From contig NZ_JASHJL010000003.1 in assembly GCF_030733205.1 (NCBI RefSeq), forward strand, positions 1 to 64,000: 64,000 nucleotides of DNA, read 5' to 3'. Below the pieces are notes generated by a model. The model ran no database searches, had not been told where the DNA came from, and was given only the letters and a program-made list of their open reading frames with translations. The stretch comes from Mameliella sp. MMSF_3455 (GTDB lineage: Bacteria > Pseudomonadota > Alphaproteobacteria > Rhodobacterales > Rhodobacteraceae). Both the position numbers and the translations under genes were made by a program. Of this stretch, positions 7,682 to 18,997 are shown in pieces (position 1 is the first letter of the stretch; every line of letters starts with the position of its first letter).

Positions 7682-8334
7682 TGCTATTTGCTGCGGGGTT
7701 CGGCACCCGCATGGGCGCGCTGACAGCCACCCGACCCAAACCCCTGATCGAAGTCGCCGGGAAGCCTCTGCTGGATCACGCGCTGGACCTGACCACCGGC
7801 ATCCCGACCCGCGTGGTGAATGCCCATTACCTTTCGGACCAGATCGTATCGCACCTGAGCGGGACCGGCATCCATGTCTCCGTGGAGCAGCCCGAGATCC
7901 TGGACACCGGCGGGGGCTTGCGGTTCGCCTTGCCGAAACTGGGTACACAACCAGTATACACATTGAACACAGATGCGGTCTGGAACGGTCCGAACCCCCT
8001 GGACCTGCTCGTCGCCGCATGGGAGCCCGACCGGATGGATGCGCTTCTGCTCTGCGTGCCACTGGCCCGGGCCGTGGGCCGCAAGACCCCCGGCGACTTC
8101 AGCCTGCAGCCGGACGGGCAACTGACCCGCAGGGGCGATCTGGTCTACACCGGCGCGCAGATCATCAAGACCGAGGGGCTGCACGCGATCCCCGACCAGG
8201 TGTTTTCGCTCAATCGCCTGTGGAACGCACAGGCGGAAAAGGGCCGTCTTTTCGGCCTGACCTATCGAGGTCAATGGTGCGATGTGGGCCACCCCGAAGG
8301 CATCGCGCTGGCCGAAGGACTATTGCATGTTTGA
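7666..8334 (+). CDS. murU: N-acetylmuramate-1-phosphate uridylyltransferase MurU
   Basis: This is a 222-residue nucleotidyltransferase with the signature LFAAGFGTRMGALT (about residues 7-20), RPKPLIEVAGKPLL, the metal-site LNTDAVW and a C-terminal WCDVGHPEG. MurU converts MurNAc-1-phosphate and UTP to UDP-MurNAc and so completes the AmgK recycling route. The ATG at 7666 overlaps the end of amgK; a second in-frame ATG at 7681 would remove five residues before the signature. The gene overlaps addB by eight bases. Recycled UDP-MurNAc re-enters cell-wall synthesis without passing through GlcNAc-6-P. Confidence 0.87.
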   Translation: MPDAVMLFAAGFGTRMGALTATRPKPLIEVAGKPLLDHALDLTTGIPTRVVNAHYLSDQIVSHLSGTGIHVSVEQPEILDTGGGLRFALPKLGTQPVYTLNTDAVWNGPNPLDLLVAAWEPDRMDALLLCVPLARAVGRKTPGDFSLQPDGQLTRRGDLVYTGAQIIKTEGLHAIPDQVFSLNRLWNAQAEKGRLFGLTYRGQWCDVGHPEGIALAEGLLHV

Positions 8335-11257
8335 CGACACGGGACCGCGCCTGTTCGGCCTGCCTCCGGGTGCCGATTTTGCCAGTGAACTTGTCGCGGG
8401 CCTGCGCGCCCGTCTGCGCGACACCCCTCCCGAGGCGCTGGCGCAGGTGGAAATCTACGTCAACTCCGACCGCATGGCGCGGCGCCTGCGCGAGGTGTTC
8501 GACAAGGGCCCCGCCTGCCTGCTGCCGCGCATCCGACTTGTGACGGACCTGGCCGATCCGCTGACCAAGGCCGCCCTGCCCGCCCCGGTGCCGCCACTGC
8601 GCCGGCGGCTGGAACTGACGGGCCTGGTGTCGAAACTGCTGGACCAGGCGCCCGACCTTGCCCCGCGTGCGGCGCTCTTTGACCTGGCTGACAGTCTGGC
8701 GACATTAATGGAGGAAATGCAGGGCGAGGGCGTGGCACCCGAGGTAATCGAGAACCTCGACGTCTCGGACCAGTCGGGTCACTGGCAACGGGCACTGACC
8801 TTCCTGCGTATCGTGCAACAGTATTTCGAGGTCGACAGCGACCCCGACCCGCAGGCCTATGCCCGTCGCGCGCTGGATCTGCGCTTGCAGAAATGGCGGG
8901 ACACCCCGCCGCAGCACCCGATCCTCGTTGCAGGGTCGACCGGGTCGCGCGGAACCACCGCGGCCTTCATGGAGGCGGTGGCGCGACTGCCGCAGGGGGC
9001 GGTGGTCCTGCCCGGTTTTGACAGCGACACGCCGGATCACGTCTGGGACCGGCTGGACACCGCGCTGACCGGCGAGGATCACCCGCAGTTCCGCTTTGCC
9101 CGGCTGATGCAGGCGCTGGACATGGCGCCCGGCGATATCCGCCCCTGGACCGAGACACCGCCACCCAGCCCGGTGCGCAACCGCGTGCTGTCGCTGGCCT
9201 TGCGGCCGGCGCCGGTCACCCACCAATGGCTTTCCGAAGGACCGTCCCTGCCGCCGCGGGACACGGCGATGCAGGATGTGACCCTGCTGGAGGCGCCCAG
9301 CCAGCGGGACGAGGCGCTGGCCATCGCGCTGCGCCTGCGGCAAGCGGTGGCGGACGGCCAGCGCGCCGCCGTCATCACGCCGGACCGGATGCTGACCCGC
9401 CGCGTGACCTCGGCGCTGGACCGCTGGAACATCCTGCCCGACGACAGCGGCGGCACACCGGCGCAGCTGACCCCGCCGGGGCGGCTCTTGCGCCATGTGG
9501 CGGAACTCTTCGTCAAACCCCTGACGGCCGAGATGCTGCTGACCCTGCTCAAGCATCCGCTGGTTCACAGCGGCGCCGATCGGGGACCGCACCTGCTGAA
9601 CACCCGTGAACTGGAACTGTTCATCCGCCGCAACGGCATGCCCTACCCCCAGCCCGAGCCGCTGGCGCTCTGGGGTCAAAAGCGGTCGCAGGGCGACTGG
9701 GCGGCCTGGGTGGGGGCGCAGTTCTGCGAGCAACGGCGCGACGGCAAGCGCCCCCTGGCCGACTGGCTCGCCGACCTGCTGACACTGGCGGGCGCGATCT
9801 GCGCCGGACCGGGAACCGAAGGCACCGGCGGACTGTGGCAAGAGGCGGCGGGTCGCAAGCTGCAAGGCGTCATGGCAAGCCTGGAACGAGAGGCGGAACA
9901 TGGTGCCGAGATGAGCGCCCGCGATTTCGCCGACCTGCTGGGCGCGCTCATGTCGCGCGAAGAGGTCCGCGACCGCGACGCGCCCCACCCCGACATCCTG
10001 ATCTGGGGCACGCTGGAGGCACGGGTCATGGACGCCGACCTGGTGATCCTGGCGGGCCTGAACGAAGGCGCCTGGCCGGAACTGCCCGGCGCCGACCCCT
10101 GGCTGAACCGGCAGATGCGCGCCAAGGCGGGGTTGCTGCTACCGGAACGGCGCATCGGCCTGTCGGCGCATGACTTTCAACAGGCGGCGGGCGCGCCCGA
10201 GGTCTGGTTGTCGCGGTCGCTGAAATCGGACGAGGCGGAAACCGTGCCCTCGCGCTGGGTCAACCGACTGTTGAACCTGATGCGCGGGCTGGAGGCGCAG
10301 GGCGGCAAGGACACCATCGCGGCGATGCAGGCGCGCGGCAACCGCTGGTTGGCGCTGGCGCGTGCCTCGGAAACGCCGATCGAGGCCACGCCGGTGCCGC
10401 GCCCCTCTCCGGCACCGCCCGCCGGGACGCGGCCCGCAAAACTCTCGGTCACGGAAATCAAGCGGCTGGTGCGCGACCCCTACGCGATCTACGCCAAACA
10501 TGTCCTGCGACTGCGCCCGCTGGATCCGCTGATGCAGGCGCCCGACGCGCTGATGCGCGGCATCCTCACCCACAAGGTGCTGGAGGATTTCGTGAAGGCC
10601 ACGCAGGAAGAGCCGCTGGACCTGCGGCCCGATCGCCTGATGGCCCTGGCCGAACAGATCATCGGCGACCCGGACCAGGTGCCCTTTCCCACCGTCCGCG
10701 CCCTGTGGCAGGCGCGCATGGCCCGCATCGCACCCTGGTTCGTGGAAACAGAGATGGAACGGCAGGGCCGCGCCACCCCCAGCAAGTACGAGATCAAGGG
10801 CGAACGCCAGATCCCGGCGCTGGGCTTTACCCTGAGTGCGACCGCCGACCGGATCGACATCGACGGGCGCGGCGGCGCGCATATCTACGACTACAAGACC
10901 GGTGCCGCGCCTTCGGCCAAGGAACAGCGCTCCTTCGACAAGCAGTTACTTCTGGAGGCGGCGATGCTGGACGACGGCGGATTTCCCCCGTTGGACCCGC
11001 CCCATGTCGAACGCGCGGTTTTCATTTCCTTGCAGCCGTCCAATCCGAAAGAGGTGCTGGCCCCGCTGGAGGACGCCCCGCCCGAGCAGGTCTGGCAGGA
11101 GTTTGTCGCCCTCATCAGCGCCTATCACGCGGCAGAGACCGGCTTTACCGCTCGCCGTGCCCTGCAAAAGGACAGCGATGCCGGGGACTTCGACCACCTC
11201 GCACGTTACGGCGAATGGGACGTGACCGACGCGCCGGTCAAGGAGGTGCTGACATGA
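8327..11257 (+). CDS. addB: Double-strand break repair protein AddB
   Basis: This 976-residue protein is the alphaproteobacterial AddB, the second helicase-like, nuclease-bearing subunit of the AddAB complex that resects double-strand breaks for RecA. The C-terminal RecB-type nuclease shows IYDYKTGAAP followed by QLLLEAAML (the D-x-K and Q-L elements). The inactive helicase-like region covers the first two thirds. The ATG at 8327 gives FDDTGPRLFGLPPGADF, the usual AddB beginning, and overlaps the murU stop; the frame remains open 15 codons upstream inside murU. It ends in ATGA, overlapping addA. Confidence 0.9.
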   Translation: MFDDTGPRLFGLPPGADFASELVAGLRARLRDTPPEALAQVEIYVNSDRMARRLREVFDKGPACLLPRIRLVTDLADPLTKAALPAPVPPLRRRLELTGLVSKLLDQAPDLAPRAALFDLADSLATLMEEMQGEGVAPEVIENLDVSDQSGHWQRALTFLRIVQQYFEVDSDPDPQAYARRALDLRLQKWRDTPPQHPILVAGSTGSRGTTAAFMEAVARLPQGAVVLPGFDSDTPDHVWDRLDTALTGEDHPQFRFARLMQALDMAPGDIRPWTETPPPSPVRNRVLSLALRPAPVTHQWLSEGPSLPPRDTAMQDVTLLEAPSQRDEALAIALRLRQAVADGQRAAVITPDRMLTRRVTSALDRWNILPDDSGGTPAQLTPPGRLLRHVAELFVKPLTAEMLLTLLKHPLVHSGADRGPHLLNTRELELFIRRNGMPYPQPEPLALWGQKRSQGDWAAWVGAQFCEQRRDGKRPLADWLADLLTLAGAICAGPGTEGTGGLWQEAAGRKLQGVMASLEREAEHGAEMSARDFADLLGALMSREEVRDRDAPHPDILIWGTLEARVMDADLVILAGLNEGAWPELPGADPWLNRQMRAKAGLLLPERRIGLSAHDFQQAAGAPEVWLSRSLKSDEAETVPSRWVNRLLNLMRGLEAQGGKDTIAAMQARGNRWLALARASETPIEATPVPRPSPAPPAGTRPAKLSVTEIKRLVRDPYAIYAKHVLRLRPLDPLMQAPDALMRGILTHKVLEDFVKATQEEPLDLRPDRLMALAEQIIGDPDQVPFPTVRALWQARMARIAPWFVETEMERQGRATPSKYEIKGERQIPALGFTLSATADRIDIDGRGGAHIYDYKTGAAPSAKEQRSFDKQLLLEAAMLDDGGFPPLDPPHVERAVFISLQPSNPKEVLAPLEDAPPEQVWQEFVALISAYHAAETGFTARRALQKDSDAGDFDHLARYGEWDVTDAPVKEVLT

Positions 11258-14200
11258 GGCGCGACGACGCGACAGAGGCGCAGGTCCGCGCCGCCGAGCC
11301 GGGGCATTCCACATGGCTGGCTGCCAATGCGGGGTCGGGCAAGACCCGCGTGCTGACCGACCGGGTGGCGCGGCTGCTGCTGGACGGGGTGGACCCTTCG
11401 CACATCCTCTGCCTGACCTATACCAAGGCCGCCGCCAGCGAGATGCAGAACCGCCTGTTCAAGCGGCTGGGCGGCTGGGCGATGCTGGACGAAGCTGCGC
11501 TGCGGGATGAGCTGCGCGAACTGGGAGTCGAGACCGACCTGACCGGCGATTTCCTGCGCGAGGCGCGCACGCTTTTCGCCCGCGCCATCGAGACCCCCGG
11601 CGGTTTGCGCATCCAGACGATCCACTCTTTCTGCGCCTCGCTGTTGCGGCGGTTCCCGCTGGAGGCCCGCGTCACGCCGCAGTTCCAGGAGATGGAGGAT
11701 CGCGCCGCCGAGCTGTTGCGGGCCGAAGTGCTGGACCGGCTGGCCGAAGGGCCGGAGGCACATCTGGTCCGCGCCATCGCGCCCTATGTCTCGGGCGATG
11801 ACGTGGACACGATCGCCGCACAGGTCTGCCGCCACCGTGATGCCTTTTCGCCGCCAAAGGGCCCGGGCGAGATCCGCGCCGCCTACGGATTGCGCGAAAC
11901 GGATGACGCGGACACGTTGCTGGACCAGGTCTTTCTGGGGTCCGAACTCGATCTTTTCGGGGCGCTGGCCGAGATCCTCGCCACAGGTGGCAAGACCGAT
12001 CAGGCCCTGTCCAGTCAGTTGGGCGCCATCGAGTCACCGGACCGCACCGGGCTGGCACAGCTACAGGCCGCACTGCTGACACAGGCCGGAACCATCCGCA
12101 AGACGCTGGGCACCAAGGGCGTGCGCAAGTCCGCTGCTGACCTTTTCGAGGCGCTGGATCAATTGGCGGCGCGGGTCGAGGACGCGCTTGCGATGCAACG
12201 CGCGCTGGCCGCTGCCGACCGCGACACTGCCCTGCACGGCTTTGCCCATGCCTTTCTGCGCGACTACGACGCCGAGAAACAGCGGCGCGGCTGGCTGGAT
12301 TTCGATGATCTCATCACCCGCGCGCGCGACCTGCTCAGCGATCCCGGTGTGGCGGAATGGGTGCTCTACCGGCTGGACGGCGGCATCGACCATATCCTCG
12401 TCGACGAGGCCCAGGACACCTCGCCCGTGCAATGGCAGGTGATCGAGCGGCTGGCGCAGGAATTCACCGCCGGCGAAGGCGCACGGGCCGATGTGCGGCG
12501 CACGATCTTTGTCGTCGGAGACAAGAAACAGTCGATCTATTCCTTCCAGGGCGCCGACCCGTCCGAGTTCGACCGGATGCGCGACGATTTCGCGGACCGG
12601 CTTGCCCGGACCGATGCGCCGCTGGTGCCCGCCAGCCTTGACTACAGCTTTCGCTCCGCCGAGCCGATCCTGCGGCTGGTCGACAATACCTTTCGCGGCG
12701 CCGAGGCCTCGGGTTTTGTCGGGGACGGGCACCGCGCCTTCAAGGACGCCATGCCGGGGCGGGTCGATCTCTGGCCCCTGGTGGACAAGGTCGGCGACGA
12801 GGAGGATGGCGCCTGGCACGAACCCGTCGACCGGCCAAGTGCCATGCATCACACCGTGCAGCTGGCGCAACGCATCGCGCATTTCATCAAGGAGAGCATC
12901 GAGACCGGCACCCCCTTGCCAGAGGAGGTCGGCCATACCGGCACCTACCGGGCGCGGTCCGTCCAAGCGGGGGATTTCCTGATCCTCGTGCAGAAGCGCG
13001 GGCGCCTGTTCAAGGAGATCATCCGCGCCTGCAAGCAGCAGGACCTGCCCATTGCCGGGGCCGACGTGCTCAAGGTCATGGCGGAACTGGCGGTCAAGGA
13101 CATCATCGCCCTGCTCAGTTTCCTTGCCACGCCAGAGGACGACCTGTCGCTGGCGACGCTGCTGCGTTCGCCGCTCTTCGGCCTCACAGAACAGGCGATG
13201 TTTGATCTCGCCCACCGGCGTCAGAAAAAATATCTCTGGGAGGAACTGCGCGCGCGGCGCGCGGAGTTCCCCGACGTTCTGCGCGTTCTGGACGATCTGC
13301 GCGGGCAGACCGATTTCCTGCGCCCCTATGACCTGATCGACCGCATCCTGACCCGCCACGAGGGCCGCCGCCTGCTGATCGGGCGGCTGGGACCAGAGGC
13401 CGAGGACGGGATCAACGCGCTGCTGCAACAGGCACTGGCCTATGAGCAAAGCGCCGTGCCTTCCCTGACCGGATTTCTGGAATGGGCGCGGTCGGACAAC
13501 CTGAAAATCAAGCGCGCCCCGGACAGCGCGGGCGAAACCCTCCGGGTGATGACTGTGCATGGCTCCAAGGGTCTGGAGGCGCCCATCGTCATCCTGCCCG
13601 ACAGTGCCGAGCCGGACACCAAGCTGCGCGACGATCTGTTCACCGACGATGACGGCCCGATGTGGAAGGCGGGCGCCGACGCCATGCCGCCGCGCCAGCA
13701 GGCCGTGGTCGAAGCGGCCAAGGAAAAAGCGGCGCAGGAAAAGGATCGGCTGTTGTATGTCGCCATGACGCGGGCCGAGAAATGGCTGATCGTGGCGGCG
13801 GCAGGCGAGCTTGGGAAATCCGGCGAGGCGTGGTACGACAAGGTTGCGCGCGGGATGGAGGCCTCCGGCCCGGAACAGGTGATGTTCGATTTCGGTGACC
13901 TGGGCGGCGGCGAAGGGCTGCGGCTGGGCCTATCGGACTGGTCTCACCTGCCACTGGACACCTACGACACGCCACGGCCCGCGCCGGTCGATCTGCCTGC
14001 CGCATTGCTGGCCCCCGCGCCGGACCCCGTGGCCGCCGCAAAGGCCCTGTCCCCTTCCGACCTTGGCGGCGCCAAGGCCCTGCCCGGGGCCGCCGGCGAT
14101 ACCGAGGACATGGCCAAGGCCCGCGGCACGGCGCTGCATCACCTGCTGGAAAACCTCGCGCCCTTGCCTGCGGAACATCGCGCCGCAGCGGCTGAAGCGC

Positions 14201-14634
14201 TCTGCACCCAGATGGAAACGGACCCGGACCTGATCCTTGTCACCGAACATCTGCCCGCGATCCGGGACGAGGCGCTGGCGGTGCTGGAGGCGCCCGCGCT
14301 GGCGCATGTCTTTGCCCCCGATGCGCTGGCAGAGGTGCCCGTGACAGCCGACCTGCCGGGGCTGGGGCGGATACATGGCATCATCGACCGGCTGCTGATC
14401 GCGCCCGACCGGATCACCGCCGTCGATTTCAAATCCAACCGCACGGTGCCTGCCAATGCCGCAGAAGTGCCCGACGGACTCTTGCGGCAGATGGGGGCCT
14501 ATGCCGCCGCCCTGGCGCAGGTCTATCCCGGTCGGGAAATCGAAACCGCCCTGATCTGGACCGCCAGTGCACACTATATGCCGCTGCCGCACGATGTTGT
14601 GACACAAGCTCTCGGTCGGGCCGCCGCATCTTGA
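11254..14634 (+). CDS. addA: Double-strand break repair helicase-nuclease AddA
   Basis: This 1126-residue UvrD-family helicase has Walker A ANAGSGKT (residues 24-31), [23 protein letters not shown] (Walker B), [28 protein letters not shown] and [10 protein letters not shown], the ordered SF1 helicase motifs. The C-terminal nuclease contains AVDFKSNR and a downstream QMGAYAAAL. It is the motor and 3'-strand nuclease of AddAB. The start is fixed by AAGGAGGTGCTGAC immediately before the ATG that overlaps the addB stop. It is the last gene of the overlapping series that starts at tsaE. Confidence 0.95.
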   Translation: MRRDDATEAQVRAAEPGHSTWLAANAGSGKTRVLTDRVARLLLDGVDPSHILCLTYTKAAASEMQNRLFKRLGGWAMLDEAALRDELRELGVETDLTGDFLREARTLFARAIETPGGLRIQTIHSFCASLLRRFPLEARVTPQFQEMEDRAAELLRAEVLDRLAEGPEAHLVRAIAPYVSGDDVDTIAAQVCRHRDAFSPPKGPGEIRAAYGLRETDDADTLLDQVFLGSELDLFGALAEILATGGKTDQALSSQLGAIESPDRTGLAQLQAALLTQAGTIRKTLGTKGVRKSAADLFEALDQLAARVEDALAMQRALAAADRDTALHGFAHAFLRDYDAEKQRRGWLDFDDLITRARDLLSDPGVAEWVLYRLDGGIDHILVDEAQDTSPVQWQVIERLAQEFTAGEGARADVRRTIFVVGDKKQSIYSFQGADPSEFDRMRDDFADRLARTDAPLVPASLDYSFRSAEPILRLVDNTFRGAEASGFVGDGHRAFKDAMPGRVDLWPLVDKVGDEEDGAWHEPVDRPSAMHHTVQLAQRIAHFIKESIETGTPLPEEVGHTGTYRARSVQAGDFLILVQKRGRLFKEIIRACKQQDLPIAGADVLKVMAELAVKDIIALLSFLATPEDDLSLATLLRSPLFGLTEQAMFDLAHRRQKKYLWEELRARRAEFPDVLRVLDDLRGQTDFLRPYDLIDRILTRHEGRRLLIGRLGPEAEDGINALLQQALAYEQSAVPSLTGFLEWARSDNLKIKRAPDSAGETLRVMTVHGSKGLEAPIVILPDSAEPDTKLRDDLFTDDDGPMWKAGADAMPPRQQAVVEAAKEKAAQEKDRLLYVAMTRAEKWLIVAAAGELGKSGEAWYDKVARGMEASGPEQVMFDFGDLGGGEGLRLGLSDWSHLPLDTYDTPRPAPVDLPAALLAPAPDPVAAAKALSPSDLGGAKALPGAAGDTEDMAKARGTALHHLLENLAPLPAEHRAAAAEALCTQMETDPDLILVTEHLPAIRDEALAVLEAPALAHVFAPDALAEVPVTADLPGLGRIHGIIDRLLIAPDRITAVDFKSNRTVPANAAEVPDGLLRQMGAYAAALAQVYPGREIETALIWTASAHYMPLPHDVVTQALGRAAAS

Positions 14635-14702
14635 CGTGCTGGCGGCCCCTCCATACCTTCCCACACCTGAACAGGCTGCCTCAAATCTCAGGAGAATCCC
14701 CT

Positions 14703-15023
14703 ATGGCCACCGTCGCCGTCACCGATGACACCTTCGACGCCGAAGTGAAGAATTCCGACATCCCCGTCGTCGTCGATTTCTGGGCCGAGTGGTGCGGCCC
14801 CTGCAAGCAGATCGGCCCCGCGCTCGAAGAGCTGTCCGCCGAGATGGAAGGCAAGGTCAAGATCGCCAAGGTCGACGTTGACCAGAACCCCAACACCGCC
14901 GCGGCAATGGGCGTGCGCGGCATCCCCGCGCTCTTCGTCTTCAAGGACGGCCAGGCGGTGTCGAACCTTGCCGGTGCGCGCCCCAAGGCCGCACTGCAAA
15001 GCTGGATCGAAGAATCGATCTGA
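14703..15023 (+). CDS. trxA: Thioredoxin 1
   Basis: This 106-residue cytosolic thioredoxin has the active site [13 protein letters not shown] (Cys pair around residues 31 and 34), the cis-proline segment [11 protein letters not shown] and the usual family length. It reduces disulfides in ribonucleotide reductase, methionine sulfoxide reductases and other partners. The ATG at 14703 has CAGGAGAAT upstream; the longer in-frame start in the addA 3' end adds a non-thioredoxin tail and is rejected. A strong hairpin terminator follows 22 bases after the stop. Confidence 0.96.
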   Translation: MATVAVTDDTFDAEVKNSDIPVVVDFWAEWCGPCKQIGPALEELSAEMEGKVKIAKVDVDQNPNTAAAMGVRGIPALFVFKDGQAVSNLAGARPKAALQSWIEESI

Positions 15024-15045
15024 GCCGCGTAACCAGTTGAATTCG

Positions 15046-15076
15046 CAAGGGCGCCTTCGGGCGCCCTTGTCGTTTT
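15046..15076 (+). terminator. Rho-independent terminator of trxA
   Basis: A perfect 10-bp stem (CAAGGGCGCC and GGCGCCCTTG) closed by a TTCG tetraloop, followed by TCGTTTT. The descending arm supplies the CTTG of a putative heat-shock promoter for hslV. Confidence 0.9.
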
Positions 15077-15094
15077 GCGCGGCATGGCCCATAT
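15066..15094 (+). promoter_or_regulatory. Candidate sigma-32-type promoter of hslV
   Basis: CTTG (15066-15069), an 18-base spacer and CCCATAT (15088-15094), close to heat-shock promoter consensus forms (CTTG and CCCATNT / CYTATNT). A start near 15101 would give a leader of about 20 bases containing AAGGAG. HslV is a classic heat-shock protein. The -10 also lies in a 6-bp dyad, TGGCCC and GGGCCA (15085-15101). Confidence 0.5.
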
Positions 15095-15122
15095 CGGGCC
15101 ACAACCGACAAGGAGCGTTCTC

Positions 15123-15674
15123 ATGTCCGACGAGTTTCCCGGCTGGCACGGCACCACGATCATCGGCGTCCGCAAGGGCGGGCAGGTGGTCATCGCAGGT
15201 GACGGGCAGGTCAGCCTTGGCCAGACCGTGATAAAGGGCACCGCGCGCAAGGTGCGCCGCCTGTCTCCGGGCGGTCATGACGTGCTCTGCGGCTTCGCCG
15301 GATCCACGGCGGATGCCTTTACCCTGCTGGAACGGCTGGAGAAAAAGCTGGAGGCTGCGCCGGGACAGTTGCAGCGTGCCAGCGTCGAGCTGGCCAAGGA
15401 CTGGCGCACCGACAAGTACCTCCAGAAACTCGAGGCGATGCTGATCGTGACCGACGGCAAGGATCTTTATGTTATCACGGGCGCCGGCGACGTTCTTGAA
15501 CCGGAACATGACGTGGCGGCCATTGGCTCGGGCGGGAATTTCGCCCTGGCAGCAGCGCGTGCCATGATGGACACCGACAAGTCCGCCGAAGAGGTGGCAC
15601 GCACCGCGATGGCCATTGCCTCCGACATCTGCGTCTACACCAACGGCAATCTGACCGTGGAAACGCTGGGCTGA
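15123..15674 (+). CDS. hslV: ATP-dependent protease HslVU, peptidase subunit HslV
   Basis: This 183-residue threonine peptidase is related to the proteasome beta subunit. After a short propeptide ([10 protein letters not shown]) comes the catalytic [10 protein letters not shown], with [10 protein letters not shown] and [20 protein letters not shown] also visible. It forms a double hexamer capped by HslU hexamers and degrades misfolded proteins. The ATG at 15123 has ACAAGGAGCG upstream. Unusually, hslU is not the next gene: two opposite-strand genes occupy 15682-17399 before hslU starts at 17532. Confidence 0.95.
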   Translation: MSDEFPGWHGTTIIGVRKGGQVVIAGDGQVSLGQTVIKGTARKVRRLSPGGHDVLCGFAGSTADAFTLLERLEKKLEAAPGQLQRASVELAKDWRTDKYLQKLEAMLIVTDGKDLYVITGAGDVLEPEHDVAAIGSGGNFALAAARAMMDTDKSAEEVARTAMAIASDICVYTNGNLTVETLG

Positions 15675-15681
15675 CCTCGGT

Positions 15682-16467
15682 TCAGCCCGTTCGGTTCCAG
15701 ACGCCGTCACGCCTCACATAGCTGACGGCGTCGCTTTCGACGAATCGCGTTCCTTCAGCTGCCCAGCGCCCGATCCGCACGCCCGGTCCGTCGAGATCGA
15801 GCAGGTTGAAGGTATTGGGCTCACCCCGCACCCGGCTGGACAGGCAGGTGCCCGCCTGCACGAACAGCAATTCGGGCCAGGCCCGCATCGGGGCAACCAC
15901 CGTGTTGTGCAGATGGCCGGACAGGACGATCTGCGCACCGCATTGCGCAAACCCCCTCAGCCCCGCGTCTGCCCCCCGCATCAGCCGTTTCCGCACCCCG
16001 GCACCGTGTTGCAGGGGATGATGCAACACCGCGACGCGCGCCCGGTCACCAGCGGCATCGAAGCCCTTGCAGGCCCGTTCGATCCGCCGCGACGACAGCC
16101 GCCCGCGTTGCCAGGAAAAGCGGTTCACCGTGTTCACGCCGACCACCACCAAGCCGTCATCGGCGTATCGCGGTTCCAGGTCCTGATGGACCGCGCGCCT
16201 ATAGCGCCGCCACGGCGCGACCATCCGCAGCCAGAGATTGTCGAGCGGCGTGTCATGGTTACCCGGCACCGCCAGCCACGGCGCATCGAGGCGGTCCAGA
16301 AAGGCCCGCGCCCGTGCGAATTGGCCCAGGCGCGCGCGCTGGGTGAAATCGCCCGAGATCACCACCAGATTTGGCGCCAACCGGCCGATCGTATCCAGCA
16401 GCGGCTGTTCCAGGTCTTCCCGCGCGCGCCCGTAGTGCAGGTCCGACAGGTGAAGAATTCGCTTCAT
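15682..16467 (-). CDS. Calcineurin-like metallophosphoesterase
   Basis: This 261-residue protein has all the metallophosphoesterase motifs in order: SDLHYG (residues 8-13), ISGDFTQR, VPGNHDT, VLHHPL and SGHLHN. The pattern (D-x-H, G-D-x-x-x-R, G-N-H-D/E, H, G-H-x-H) resembles the CpdA/Icc cyclic-nucleotide phosphodiesterase branch, but the substrate cannot be assigned. No signal peptide is seen. It overlaps the upstream lipid-kinase-like gene by four bases (ATGA), so the two form an operon lying antisense between hslV and hslU. Confidence 0.85.
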   Translation of the reverse strand: MKRILHLSDLHYGRAREDLEQPLLDTIGRLAPNLVVISGDFTQRARLGQFARARAFLDRLDAPWLAVPGNHDTPLDNLWLRMVAPWRRYRRAVHQDLEPRYADDGLVVVGVNTVNRFSWQRGRLSSRRIERACKGFDAAGDRARVAVLHHPLQHGAGVRKRLMRGADAGLRGFAQCGAQIVLSGHLHNTVVAPMRAWPELLFVQAGTCLSSRVRGEPNTFNLLDLDGPGVRIGRWAAEGTRFVESDAVSYVRRDGVWNRTG

Positions 16468-17399
16468 TGTCTCTCCTGCGGCATGACCAGCCGCAATTCC
16501 TCCTCCGTCATGGCAAAGCGCAACGGCCCCTCCATCTTGCGCTTTTCACCATCATAGGCCAGCAGCATCCGCCGTTTCCCGAGCAGGTCGAGATCCAGCC
16601 GGTCGCCCCGGATCAGGTCGTAGTCCACGCCTTCCTCGACCGCGCCCGCGGCCAGGCGAGCCACCCTGCGGAACAGTTCTCCGCGACTTTCTGCGCGGAC
16701 AACCAGTACCGCGAAACCGCCGGCCTTGATCGCCTCGCCCCCGGCCAGACCAAACCGCGCCAGTTGAAAGCCCGAACGTCCGACAAACACGAGGGCCGTC
16801 TTGCGGACCTGACTGCCATCGCCGGTGCCAAGGCGAACCCGCATAGGACGGCGAAAGCGCAGGAAACTGCGGACGACCGACCAATGCGCCATCAGGCGCC
16901 GGCGGCCCCAGCGGCGATAGATCTCCTCGCGCTCTTTCAGGATGCGGGGATAGACGCCGACGCTGGCGTTGTTGAGAAAGATCTGCCCGTTCACCTGGCC
17001 CAACCGCCTTGGCTCGATCCGGCCGGCCGCGATCTGGCGAGCGGCCTCGGCCGGGTCCGGGTGCAGCCCAAGACCCCGTGCGAAATAGTTGAAGGTCCCT
17101 AAGGGCAGGACCCCCATCGCGATCCCGGTCCCCAGCAGCTTGCCCGCGGAGGCGACCGCGGTGCCGTCGCCTCCGGCTGAGACGATCATATCGGGCTGCA
17201 GGGCCACGGCCTTGTCCAGCGTCGCACCCAGTTGATCGGGGCGGGTGCAGGCCAGAACCTCCGCCCCCAGAACCTGCGCGGCCGCGTCAACCGCCGCTGC
17301 ATCGCGCGAGTTGCGCCCGGATTTCAGGTTGGCGACGATGCAGATCCGCCCGGTCGCCCCGATTTTCATGCCGTCCTGCATCGTGCCCGTATCCCGCAT
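16464..17399 (-). CDS. Diacylglycerol kinase / sphingosine kinase-family protein
   Basis: This 311-residue protein has a DAGK catalytic domain: [10 protein letters not shown] near the N-terminus, the nucleotide-binding [17 protein letters not shown], and [15 protein letters not shown], where most bacterial homologues have GTxNDFA. The C-terminal half follows the YegS/DgkB-like fold with LLAYDGEK. It may phosphorylate a lipid alcohol at the membrane surface. Three in-frame starts lie close together (complement of 17397-17399, about 17379-17381 and 17367-17369); none has a strong ribosome-binding site, so I keep the longest. It is divergent from hslU across a 132-bp region with an 8-bp inverted repeat. 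Confidence 0.8.
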   Translation of the reverse strand: MRDTGTMQDGMKIGATGRICIVANLKSGRNSRDAAAVDAAAQVLGAEVLACTRPDQLGATLDKAVALQPDMIVSAGGDGTAVASAGKLLGTGIAMGVLPLGTFNYFARGLGLHPDPAEAARQIAAGRIEPRRLGQVNGQIFLNNASVGVYPRILKEREEIYRRWGRRRLMAHWSVVRSFLRFRRPMRVRLGTGDGSQVRKTALVFVGRSGFQLARFGLAGGEAIKAGGFAVLVVRAESRGELFRRVARLAAGAVEEGVDYDLIRGDRLDLDLLGKRRMLLAYDGEKRKMEGPLRFAMTEEELRLVMPQERQ

Positions 17400-17419
17400 G
17401 GCGCCCTCGCTTTCGTTGA

Positions 17420-17450
17420 CGGGAACCCCCAGCGACGAAGGCGGTTCCCG
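17420..17450. repeat. Inverted repeat in the divergent dgk-like/hslU promoter region
   Basis: CGGGAACC (17420-17427) and GGTTCCCG (17443-17450) form a perfect 8-bp dyad around 15 bases. It lies upstream of both divergent genes and could be an operator or a leader hairpin. A CTTG-N15-TGTATAT just downstream (17458-17483) is a weak heat-shock promoter candidate for hslU; its spacing is shorter than usual. Confidence 0.4.
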
Positions 17451-17531
17451 GAAAGGGCTTGGATTCTGGCGTCACATGTATATCTCACGGCGAAACCCAC
17501 GCCCACTGGCGCGGCACAAGGAACAAGACGC

Positions 17532-18839
<1,308 letters not shown>

Positions 18840-18851
18840 ATTTCGGCGGAT

Positions 18852-18914
18852 CGCGAGGGGCTGGGCCCTCGCGCCACCAAGGGAATTCTTCGGCCCAAGA
18901 AATATGGGCCGTCC
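18852..18914 (+). repeat. Recurrent 3'-end intergenic element, copy D
   Basis: An 8-bp GC hairpin (CGCGAGGG and CCCTCGCG, 18852-18873) is followed by GGAATTCTTCGGCCCAA, GAAATA and TGGGCC. It aligns by eye with the copy after ubiG (26308-26375) and more loosely with those at 35152-35210 and 58115-58175. It follows the hslU stop in the sense orientation. Confidence 0.6.
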
Positions 18915-18923
18915 CCGGAAAAG

Positions 18924-18954
18924 GAAACGCCCCGCAGATCCTGCGGGGCGTTTC
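18924..18954. terminator. Bidirectional terminator between hslU and the peptide ABC operon
   Basis: A perfect 14-bp stem (GAAACGCCCCGCAG and CTGCGGGGCGTTTC) with loop ATC. It is followed by GTTT on the plus strand and by CTTTTCC on the minus strand. It can serve both hslU and the convergent substrate-binding-protein gene. Confidence 0.92.
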
Positions 18955-18997
18955 GTTTCGGTAGAAGTCCCGGGTCAGACCCGGGACAAGGTCATGC

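Noticed and set aside
12061-13560. 499-codon minus-strand open frame inside addA
   Set aside because: It is antisense to conserved helicase motifs of AddA; no ribosome-binding site or family pattern.
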